Source: Azospirillum brasilense (lineage in GTDB: Bacteria; Pseudomonadota; Alphaproteobacteria; Azospirillales; Azospirillaceae). From it: a stretch of DNA of 64,000 bases. How positions within the stretch are numbered: the first letter of the stretch is position 1; each line of letters opens with the position of its first letter. The notes under the pieces are model-generated. The model saw only the letters and a list, made by a program, of their open reading frames with translations. It was not told where the DNA came from and did no database searches. Below are positions 18,001 to 24,745 of this stretch, piece by piece. The translations under genes and the position numbers were made by a program. The DNA is taken from the NCBI RefSeq assembly GCF_008365405.1, contig NZ_QOKV01000007.1, positions 1-64,000 on the forward strand, in the 5' to 3' direction.

Positions 18001-18453
18001 ATGTCCATCGCAGTGTCCGCCGTCTCGTACCTTCTGGTGGTCGGCGCTGGGGTCAGCGTCGCGTTGCAACAGGTCCTCAACGCCAACCTCAGGGCCGACC
18101 TCGGCTCGCCCTGGTGGGCGGGCTTCGTCAGCTACGTCGTCGGCATGCTGGCGATGCTGGCGGTGGCACTCCTCGCGCCGGGTCCCCGCCTTGCCGAAGC
18201 GGTGGGCGGGGTGGGGTCGTGGGTGACCTGGACCGGCGGGCTGTTCGGCGCGCTGTTCATCGGGACCGCCATCCTGATGGTGCCCCGCCTGGGGGCGGCG
18301 ACGGTGCTGGCGCTGATCGTGGTCGGCCAGATGCTCGGCTCGCTCGCCTTCGACCATGTCGGTCTGCTCGGTCTGCCTCAGCAGCCGATAAGCCCGACCC
18401 GGCTGGCTGGCGCCGCCTCCCTGATCCTCGGCGTCGTCCTGATCCGGCTGTAG
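18001..18453 (+). CDS. DMT-superfamily small membrane transporter (YdcZ/DUF606 type)
   Basis: The 150-residue, very hydrophobic protein has about five membrane segments and the YdcZ-family start: SYLLVVGAGVSVALQQVLNA followed by GSPWWAGFVSYVVGM. Length matches the half-size YdcZ proteins, which probably work as dimers. The conserved ending GAASLILGVVLIRL is present. Substrate is unknown. It follows an AraC regulator, which may control it. Confidence 0.75.
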   Translation: MSIAVSAVSYLLVVGAGVSVALQQVLNANLRADLGSPWWAGFVSYVVGMLAMLAVALLAPGPRLAEAVGGVGSWVTWTGGLFGALFIGTAILMVPRLGAATVLALIVVGQMLGSLAFDHVGLLGLPQQPISPTRLAGAASLILGVVLIRL

Positions 18454-18458
18454 CGCAC

Positions 18459-19241
18459 CTAAGCGGTACGGTGCAGGGCGAAGCCCGACGCGCCGGGGGC
18501 TTCCAACTCCGGGCGGAGTTCAAGGCTGGGGATGGCGTAATCGCCGCCGTTCTGACGGCGGAAGGGGATCGGCGCCGTCGTCTCCAGCGTCCGCATCCGC
18601 TCTCGCAATTGCTCCGCCGTCTGTGCGAAGCCGGTCTCGTCGAAGCGGTCCACCCGGTAGGCGACGAAGGGCGGCAGCACGTCGTAGCCGGGGTAGTGCA
18701 GGATGCCGTGGTTGATCGGGAACAGCAGGTCGTCGATCGGGCCGTTGATGCCGCGCGGCGCGTAATGCTCGGCCCAGCCGCCCGTCGTCACCACCAGCAT
18801 GGCGCGCTTGCCGGCGAAGCGGCCCTCGCCGTAGCGGTCGCCCCAGCGCCGGTCGCTGTGCTCGCCGACGCCATAGGCGAGGCCGTAAGCGTAGACGCGG
18901 TCGACCCAGCCCTTGAGGATCGCCGGCATGGTGAACCACCAGAGCGGAAATTGCAGGATCAGCGCGTCGGCCCACAGCAGCTTTTCCTGCTCGGCCTTGA
19001 CGTCCGCGGTCAGCGCGTCGGCGGCGAAGGCGGCGCCGGAGGCGGCGGCCACCTTCAGGCGCTCGCCGCCGCCGAGGGTGGGGAAGTCGGCGTGGTCCAC
19101 CGCCGCCTTCCAGTTCATGGCGTAGAGGTCGGAGACCCGCACGGCGTGGCCCTGCGCCTCAAGCTCCGCGACGGCGGCATCGCGCAGGGCGGCGTTGAGG
19201 GAGCGGGGATCGGGATGGGCGAAGACGATCAGCACATTCAT
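18459..19241 (-). CDS. Flavodoxin-fold NAD(P)H:quinone oxidoreductase (NQO/KefF-like)
   Basis: The family start MNVLIVFAHPDPRSLNAALR corresponds to the ATG at 19241, giving 260 residues; a GTG three codons earlier (19250) is also in frame. The phosphate-binding AHPDPRSLN loop, WADALILQFPLWWFTMPAILK (FMN and quinone pocket) and VVTTGGWAEHYAPRGING are typical of the NQO1/MdaB group. It should be a cytosolic FMN or FAD two-electron quinone reductase that protects against quinones and electrophiles. The gene is divergent from a LysR gene with 96 bases between, which holds several inverted repeats, so LysR control is likely. Confidence 0.85.
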   Translation of the reverse strand: MNVLIVFAHPDPRSLNAALRDAAVAELEAQGHAVRVSDLYAMNWKAAVDHADFPTLGGGERLKVAAASGAAFAADALTADVKAEQEKLLWADALILQFPLWWFTMPAILKGWVDRVYAYGLAYGVGEHSDRRWGDRYGEGRFAGKRAMLVVTTGGWAEHYAPRGINGPIDDLLFPINHGILHYPGYDVLPPFVAYRVDRFDETGFAQTAEQLRERMRTLETTAPIPFRRQNGGDYAIPSLELRPELEAPGASGFALHRTA

Positions 19242-19257
19242 CGCAGGCACCTGTTCG

Positions 19258-19350
19258 CTTGAAGCACGTGCGACTCAAGCTAGGCGGATGGCGATTGATC
19301 CGGTAGACAGGGGGTATGGATAGGATACTGCCGTAAAATGGATCAATCGC
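19258..19350. promoter_or_regulatory. Divergent control region with three nested or adjacent inverted repeats
   Basis: Between the quinone reductase and lysR genes are three dyads. CTTGA (19258-19262) pairs with TCAAG (19275-19279) around CACGTG. GTAT (19314-19317) pairs with ATAC (19325-19328). GCGATTGATC (19291-19300) is the exact inverse complement of GATCAATCGC (19341-19350), and this last arm lies in codons 2-5 of lysR. The first two resemble LysR operators. The third could also fold in the lysR mRNA around its start codon (19338). Confidence 0.5.
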
Positions 19351-20273
19351 CCGCGAACGTCACGCTGGACCGCATGCGGACCTTCGTCCGCGTCGCCGAG
19401 CGGGGAAGCCTGTCAGCGGTGGCGCGCGAGATGGCCATCGGCCAGTCCAGCGTCACCCGGCACATCCGCGAGTTGGAGGAGGCGCTGGGCGTCGCCCTGT
19501 TCAGCCGCACCACGCGCCGCGTCGCCCTGACCGCGGAGGGCGAGCGCTACTACGCCAACGCCGTCCAGATCCTGCGCCTCGTCGAGCAGGCGGGCGACGA
19601 GGCGCGCGACACCGGCCGCGCCTCGGCCGGGACGGTGCGCGTGTCCTGCACGGCGGCGCTCGGCGTCCGGCACATCAGCCGGTTGATCTTCGCCTTCCAG
19701 GACCGCCACCCGGACATCGCCGTCGATCTCGGCCTGACCGACGAGCGCATCGACCTCGTGCGCGACGGCGTGGACATCGCCATCCGGCTCGGCCCGCTCG
19801 CCGACAGTTCGCTGAAGCGGCGGGCGCTCGGGCAGAGCCGGCGTGCCCTCGTCGGGGCGCCGGCCTGTCTGGAGCGGCACGGCTGGCCGACGACGCCGGC
19901 CGACCTCGCGGGGTTCGAGGGTGTGCGCATGTCGAACATCGCGGGGAGCGACCGGCTGACGCTCGAAGGGCCGGACGGCGCCCTTCACGCCGTGTCCCTG
20001 GGGGGACGGCTGCGGGTCGATCACGGCCTTGCCGCGCGCGAAGCCTATCTCGCCGGCCGCGGCATCGGCCCGGCCCATGTCTGGCTGGTGGACGATCTGC
20101 TCGCCGACGGCCGCCTGGAGCTTCTCCTGCCGGACCACGCGCCGCCCGCCGTGCCGCTCAACCTGCTGATCGTGCCGGAACGGGCCGGCATCGCGCGGGT
20201 CCGGCTGCTGGTGGAGTTCCTGGCGGAAACGGTCGCGACCATCCCCGGGATCAAGCGGTCGTCCCGGGGATAG
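19338..20273 (+). CDS. LysR-family regulator, divergent from quinone reductase
   Basis: The 311-residue protein has an N-terminal helix-turn-helix (LDRMRTFVRVAERGSLSAVA, GQSSVTRHIRELEEALGVAL) and an effector-binding domain of the CrgA-like subgroup (VRVSCTAALGVRHISRLIF, DLVRDGVDIAIRLGPLADSS). Regulators of this subgroup commonly control adjacent quinone or flavin oxidoreductases in response to electrophiles. The gene start overlaps one arm of a 10-bp inverted repeat and its stop codon lies in a 14-bp tandem repeat. Confidence 0.87.
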   Translation: MDQSPANVTLDRMRTFVRVAERGSLSAVAREMAIGQSSVTRHIRELEEALGVALFSRTTRRVALTAEGERYYANAVQILRLVEQAGDEARDTGRASAGTVRVSCTAALGVRHISRLIFAFQDRHPDIAVDLGLTDERIDLVRDGVDIAIRLGPLADSSLKRRALGQSRRALVGAPACLERHGWPTTPADLAGFEGVRMSNIAGSDRLTLEGPDGALHAVSLGGRLRVDHGLAAREAYLAGRGIGPAHVWLVDDLLADGRLELLLPDHAPPAVPLNLLIVPERAGIARVRLLVEFLAETVATIPGIKRSSRG

Positions 20274-20304
20274 CCGCCCGGGGATCGCCGCCCGAGGAGA
20301 GCCG
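20263..20304. repeat. Three 14-bp tandem repeats over the lysR stop codon
   Basis: Copies are CCCGGGGATAGCCG (20263-20276), CCCGGGGATCGCCG (20277-20290) and CCCGAGGAGAGCCG (20291-20304). The first contains the TAG stop of lysR; the array fills the gap to the convergent benE gene. A copy-number change would alter the gap but not either protein unless the first unit is hit. Confidence 0.75.
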
Positions 20305-20313
20305 ATAGGGTGA

Positions 20314-21552
20314 TTACGGGGCCGCCCTCTCGGTCACCGCCTCTTTTCTGACCGCCAGGCTGCGGCGCGGCAGGCGCAGGCGCCCGTTGAGGACGAGGTG
20401 AGCGACGAGGCCGATCAGCAAGCCCCAGAACGCCCCGCCGATGCCGAGCAGCTTGATGTTGGCGGCGGACGCCAGGAAGGTGATCAGCGCCGCCTCGCGG
20501 GAGGCCGGGTCGGCCATCGCCCCGGCCAGGCTGCCGCCGATGGTGCCGAGCAGCGCCAGACCGGCGAGCGCGGTGATGAAGGTTGCGGGAAACGCCATGA
20601 AGACGGCGGCCAGCGTCACCCCGAACACGCCGACGAGCACGTAGAAGACGCCCGCCGCGATCCCGGCGATCCAGCGCTTGGCCGGGTCCTCGTGCGCTTC
20701 CTTGCCGGTGGCGATGGCGGCGGTGATGGCGGCGATGTTGAAGGCGTGGGAGCCGAACGGGGCCATGAGCAGCGAGCCGAGGCCGGTCACGGTCACGATG
20801 GGGTTGGCGCTCGTCTTGAAGCCGTCGTTCCGCAGGACCAGCATCCCCGGCATGTACTGGCCGGACAGCGTGATCAGGAACAGCGGCAGCGCGACGGACA
20901 GCAGCGCGTTCAGCGAGAAGTCCGGCGCGGTGAAGACCGGGGCGGCGAACTCCAGCGACAGCCCCGACAGATCGACGCGGCCCTGAGTCAGCAGGAAGGC
21001 CAGCCCGAGGACGAGGATGCCGACCACGGCGTAGCGGGCGGAGAACCGCTTCAGCGCGACATAGGCGACGATCAGCAGGCCGACCAGCAGCGGATCGACG
21101 CTGGCCCCGCCGAACGCCCCGATGCCGAAGGGGAGCAGGATGCCGGCGAGAAGGCCGGAGGTGATGCCGGGCGGGATCAGCCGGATGACCTTCTCGAAGC
21201 AGCCCGACAGGCCGAGCGCGACGAAGGCCGCCGCCGAGATCATGTAAGCGCCGACCGCCTCGGCGTGGGGCGTCGTCGCCAGCGCGGTGACGAGGAACGC
21301 CGCGGCCGGGGTGGACCAGGCGGTGATGATCGGTTCGCGATGGCGCCAGCTCAGGAACAGCCCGGTCAGCCCGACGCCGATGGAGACCGACCAGACCCAG
21401 GAGGCGGTGAGGTCGGGGCCGAGGCCCGCGACCTTCGCCGCCTGGAAGACCAGGATGAAGGTGCCGCCGTAATTGACGATGACGGAGATCAGGCCCGCCA
21501 CGACGGGGTGGGTGAGGTCGTCGAGGCGGATGGGAGCGGAATTGGGTGGCAT
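20314..21552 (-). CDS. benE: BenE/YdcO-family benzoate-type proton symporter
   Basis: The 412-residue inner-membrane protein is hydrophobic throughout, with about 11-12 segments. It carries the BenE features PPGITSGLLAGILLPFGIGA, LPLFLITLSGQYMPGMLVLR and MAPFGSHAFNIAAITAAIAT. BenE-type proteins import benzoate or related carboxylates, though many homologues are untested. No benzoate-degradation genes are in the window. It is divergent from a MocR regulator with 113 bases between; that spacer contains the GACCAAT motif and a TTGACA box, so MocR may control it. Confidence 0.83.
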   Translation of the reverse strand: MPPNSAPIRLDDLTHPVVAGLISVIVNYGGTFILVFQAAKVAGLGPDLTASWVWSVSIGVGLTGLFLSWRHREPIITAWSTPAAAFLVTALATTPHAEAVGAYMISAAAFVALGLSGCFEKVIRLIPPGITSGLLAGILLPFGIGAFGGASVDPLLVGLLIVAYVALKRFSARYAVVGILVLGLAFLLTQGRVDLSGLSLEFAAPVFTAPDFSLNALLSVALPLFLITLSGQYMPGMLVLRNDGFKTSANPIVTVTGLGSLLMAPFGSHAFNIAAITAAIATGKEAHEDPAKRWIAGIAAGVFYVLVGVFGVTLAAVFMAFPATFITALAGLALLGTIGGSLAGAMADPASREAALITFLASAANIKLLGIGGAFWGLLIGLVAHLVLNGRLRLPRRSLAVRKEAVTERAAP

Positions 21553-21602
21553 GGTTGCGTGGGACCTCCGGACGGTTCGGGCCGCAAGGGCGATGAGCGG
21601 CC

Positions 21603-21666
21603 TTGACAGCTACCCGACCAATGGCCTGATGTGCCCATCCGCTTTATCGAAGAAGGCCAGACCAAT
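21603..21666 (+). promoter_or_regulatory. mocR promoter with two GACCAAT motifs
   Basis: TTGACA (21603-21608) with TGATGT (21627-21632) 18 bases later is a plausible if weak promoter. GACCAAT occurs at 21616-21622, inside that spacer, followed by CTGATGT and CCCAT (to 21638). TATCGAAGA (21645-21653) and a second GACCAAT (21660-21666) follow, 44 bases after the first. The same elements reappear upstream of the amidotransferase gene at 23239-23273, which suggests an operator of the MocR protein. Confidence 0.5.
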
Positions 21667-23156
21667 TGTTCCGGCATTCCCAGCTCGAGTCCGTGAAGGC
21701 GTGGATCGCCAACCCCGCCCACGCGGCCATGCCGCTCCACGCGCGGATTCAGCGGGCCGTCCGGCAGCTCATCGTCGACGGCGCGCTCGGGCCGGGCAAG
21801 CCGCTGCCCGCCTCGCGCGCGCTCGCCGCGTCGCTGGGGGTGTCCCGCGACACGATCGAGGCGGCCTACGCCCAGCTTCACGCCGAAGGTTTCATCGACC
21901 GGCGCGTCGGCAGCGGCAGCTTCGTCGCGGAGATCACCGAGTTCACCCCGGGCCGCCGCCGGCCCCGGCGCGACACGCTCCCGAGCGATCAGGCGCCCGC
22001 TCTCAGCCGGCGCGGCGCCGCCGTGTTCGAGGCGGGCGGGGTGCGCGAGATGCCCGCGCCGCGGCCCTTCGCCCATGGCGTTCCGGAAACCCGGACCTTT
22101 CCGCTCGCGCTCTGGGAGCGGCTGGAACGGCAGGTGCGCAAGGAGGTCGGCGCGCAAAGCCTGTTCCACGGCGATCCGCAGGGGACCGAACCGCTGCGCC
22201 GCGCCATCGCCGATTATGTGAACCTGGAACGCGGCGCGCGCGCCACCGCCGACCGCGTCCTGGTGCTGACCAGCTCGCAACAGGCCATGGCGCTCTGCGC
22301 GAGCATGCTGCTCGATCCTGGCGACGGGATTTTCCTGGAGGACCCGGCCTATTACGGGGCGCGCAAGGCGTTCGAGGCGGCAGGGCTGGACTGCGTTCCG
22401 ATCCGCGTCGACCGGCAGGGCATCGTCGTCGATCACATCCTGGCCGAGCCGCAGCGGGCGAAGGCGGTGTTCCTGACGCCGTCCCACCAGTTCCCGACCG
22501 GCGCGACGCTGGCGCTGGACCGCCGTCTGGCCCTGATCGAGTGGGCGGCCCGGCATCGGGCCTGGATCATCGAGGACGACTACGACAGCGAGTTCCGCTA
22601 CACGGGCAAGCCGACGGCCTGTGTGCAGGGGCTCGATCCGCACGGCCGGACCATCTACATCGGCACCTTCACCAAATCGCTCTTTCCCGGATTGCGGATC
22701 GGCTACGCCGTGCTGCCGCCCCAACTCGTGAAGCCGATGACCGTCGCGCGCACCCTGCTGGATGGCCACACGGCGCCGATGGCCCAACTCACGCTGGCCC
22801 GCTTCATGGAGGGCGGGCATTTCGGGGCGCATGTGCGGACCATGCGCGGCGTCTACGCCGAGCGCCTCGACGCGCTGGCGGGCCTCGTCGCCAAGCACCT
22901 GTCGGATTTCGTCGAGCCGCAGGTTCCCATCGGCGGCCTGCAGATGCCCTGCCTGCTGACCGGCGACCTGACGGAGCGCGCCGCCGTCGATGCGGCGCGG
23001 CGGGCCGGGATCGAACTGCTCGGCCTGTCGGCGCTGCACGCCGCCGGCGACGGCAAGGCCGGCTTCCTGATGGGTTTCGCGGCCTACACGCCTTTCGAAA
23101 TCGAGGTGGCGGTCAGAAAGCTGGAGAAGGCGCTTCGCGCGGCGACGAAGCCATAG
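21666..23156 (+). CDS. MocR/PdxR-type regulator: GntR helix-turn-helix fused to an aminotransferase domain
   Basis: The 496-residue protein has a GntR winged helix at about 20-90 (MPLHARIQRAVRQLIVDGAL, SRALAASLGVSRDTIEAAYA). It continues as a fold-type I aminotransferase domain from about 125 to the end, with GDPQGTEPLRRAIADYVNL, EDDYDSEFRY and the PLP lysine motif GTFTKSLFPGLRIGY. Such proteins bind PLP or a PLP-amino acid adduct and act as dual activator-repressors. The start shown is a TTG with AAGG nine bases upstream; it touches the second GACCAAT motif, so a GTG at 21693 is a real alternative. Likely targets are itself, benE and the amidotransferase gene. Confidence 0.85.
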   Translation: MFRHSQLESVKAWIANPAHAAMPLHARIQRAVRQLIVDGALGPGKPLPASRALAASLGVSRDTIEAAYAQLHAEGFIDRRVGSGSFVAEITEFTPGRRRPRRDTLPSDQAPALSRRGAAVFEAGGVREMPAPRPFAHGVPETRTFPLALWERLERQVRKEVGAQSLFHGDPQGTEPLRRAIADYVNLERGARATADRVLVLTSSQQAMALCASMLLDPGDGIFLEDPAYYGARKAFEAAGLDCVPIRVDRQGIVVDHILAEPQRAKAVFLTPSHQFPTGATLALDRRLALIEWAARHRAWIIEDDYDSEFRYTGKPTACVQGLDPHGRTIYIGTFTKSLFPGLRIGYAVLPPQLVKPMTVARTLLDGHTAPMAQLTLARFMEGGHFGAHVRTMRGVYAERLDALAGLVAKHLSDFVEPQVPIGGLQMPCLLTGDLTERAAVDAARRAGIELLGLSALHAAGDGKAGFLMGFAAYTPFEIEVAVRKLEKALRAATKP

Positions 23157-23184
23157 CATGGCGCGGGCGCGCGGCATCGGATGA

Positions 23185-23273
23185 ATTGGTCTGGGTGGGT
23201 GTCTGAGAGTGGCTGGGTATGGCGGGCCATTTTCCTGCTATCGAAGAGCCGACCAATCCTTGATGTTTCCCAT
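23185..23273 (+). promoter_or_regulatory. Second copy of the GACCAAT operator region, upstream of the amidotransferase
   Basis: TATCGAAGAGCC (23239-23250) runs directly into GACCAAT (23251-23257), TTGATGT (23260-23266) and CCCAT (23269-23273). Each block matches one in the mocR promoter. An inverse copy, ATTGGTC, is at 23185-23191. The site ends 20 bases before the amidotransferase ATG. Confidence 0.5.
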
Positions 23274-23293
23274 TTGGGAAGGGAAGGCGACCC

Positions 23294-23995
23294 ATGCACA
23301 AGACAGCGGTGGCGATCCGGCACGTCCATTTTGAAGACCTCGGCATCTTCGGCGCGGTGCTGTCGGATGCCGGCTACACGGTGCGTTATCACGATCTCGA
23401 CGCGGCCCCCTTCGCGACGCTCGACCCGCTGGAGCCGGATCTGCTGATCGTCCTCGGCGGTCCCGTCGGGGTCTATGACAGCGACGCCTATCCGTATCTC
23501 GCCGAGGAGGCATCCCTCCTGGAGGCGAGGCTGGCCGCGGGGCGCCCGACGCTCGGCATCTGCCTCGGGGCGCAGCAGATCGCCACGGCGCTCGGCGCTG
23601 CGGTGCGCCCCATGGGCCACAAGGAAATCGGCTTCGGCCCGCTCACGCTGACCGATGACGGACGGGCCGGGCCGCTTCGCCATCTGGAGGGCGTTCCGGT
23701 GCTCCACTGGCACGGGGACGCCTTCCAGATCCCCGCCGGGGCGGAGAGCTTGGCGTCGACGCCGCTCTGCGCAACCCAGGGGTTCGCGGTTGGCCGCCAT
23801 GCGCTGGCCCTGCAATTCCATCCGGAGGTCGATGTGGCTGCCGGCATCGAGCGATGGCTGACGGGCCATGCCGCCGAATTGGCGGGGGCCGGCATCGACC
23901 CGCGCGTGCTGCGTGGCCAAGCGGCGCGGATCGGCCCGGAACTGCGCGAGGCCGCGCAAAAAATGCTGGCCGAGTGGCTTCAGGGTGTGGCCTGA
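23294..23995 (+). CDS. Class I glutamine amidotransferase (GMP synthase-like, stand-alone)
   Basis: The 233-residue protein is a single class I amidotransferase domain: LIVLGGPVGVYDSDAYPYL, the nucleophile cysteine in LGICLGAQQIATALG and the His-Glu pair in LALQFHPEVDV. This triad hydrolyses glutamine (or another gamma-glutamyl compound) to supply ammonia. No synthetase partner is fused or adjacent, so the acceptor is unknown; homologues act in gamma-glutamyl amine hydrolysis or remain untested. Transcription probably starts in the GACCAAT-bearing region and may be under MocR control. Confidence 0.83.
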   Translation: MHKTAVAIRHVHFEDLGIFGAVLSDAGYTVRYHDLDAAPFATLDPLEPDLLIVLGGPVGVYDSDAYPYLAEEASLLEARLAAGRPTLGICLGAQQIATALGAAVRPMGHKEIGFGPLTLTDDGRAGPLRHLEGVPVLHWHGDAFQIPAGAESLASTPLCATQGFAVGRHALALQFHPEVDVAAGIERWLTGHAAELAGAGIDPRVLRGQAARIGPELREAAQKMLAEWLQGVA

Positions 23996-24094
23996 CCCTG
24001 TGCGGCGAGGCGGGATGAGATTTTCACCGATCTGCACGACGCTGCCGATCTGTGGCACAGTCCGCTCCGACGAGCCGCCTCACAGGGAAGTTGA

Positions 24095-24739
24095 ATGAAC
24101 GACGCAGCAAGGAACATGCTGATCGACGGCATGGAGCGTTGGAGCGCCTTCATCGAAGCGAACGCCTCCTGGGCGGAGGTGATCTTCTTCCTGTGCGCCT
24201 TCGCGGAGTCCCTGGCCTTCGTCGGGTTCGTGGTGCCGGGCGTGGTGCTGATCGCCGCGGGAGGCGCGCTGGTCGCCTCCGGTGCCCTCGGTTTCTGGCA
24301 GGTCTACGTCGCCCTCGCGCTGGGCGCGGTGCTGGGGGACGCCGTGTCCTACTGGCTCGGCCGGGTGTTCGGCGATCGTGTCCCGGTCGTCTGGCCGTTC
24401 CGCCAGCGGCCCGAGCTTCTGGAGCGGGGCAGCCGCTTCTTCCTGCGCCACGGTGGCAAGAGTGTGTTCCTCGCCCGCTTCCTTGGCCCGCTGCGGCCGG
24501 TGGTGCCGATCACCGCCGGGATGATGGCGATGCCCCACCACAGCTTTCAGACCGCCAACCTGCTGTCCGCGGTGATCTGGGTGCCCCTGATGATGGCGCC
24601 CGGCATCGCCATCGCGAAGGGCGTCGGCATCGAAGACCTCCTGTCCGGCGCCAGGGCGACGCCGACGGTCACCCGGAACGGGGGCGACGCGCCCTGCGTT
24701 CTGGCGCCGCCGATTTCCGGCGAACCGTTGCGGTGCTAA
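24095..24739 (+). CDS. DedA/SNARE-associated family membrane protein
   Basis: The 214-residue inner-membrane protein shows the DedA core: AFAESLAFVGFVVPGVVLIA, GAVLGDAVSYWLGR, then SVFLARFLGPLRPVVPITAG with the conserved arginines and GMMAMPHHSF. DedA proteins act as lipid flippases or scramblases (undecaprenyl phosphate or phospholipid) and support envelope homeostasis. The C-terminal 30 residues after VGIEDLL are poorly conserved-looking and Pro-rich. The stop is six bases from the convergent nrdJ stop, with no terminator visible. Confidence 0.82.
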   Translation: MNDAARNMLIDGMERWSAFIEANASWAEVIFFLCAFAESLAFVGFVVPGVVLIAAGGALVASGALGFWQVYVALALGAVLGDAVSYWLGRVFGDRVPVVWPFRQRPELLERGSRFFLRHGGKSVFLARFLGPLRPVVPITAGMMAMPHHSFQTANLLSAVIWVPLMMAPGIAIAKGVGIEDLLSGARATPTVTRNGGDAPCVLAPPISGEPLRC

Positions 24740-24745
24740 CCGCCC

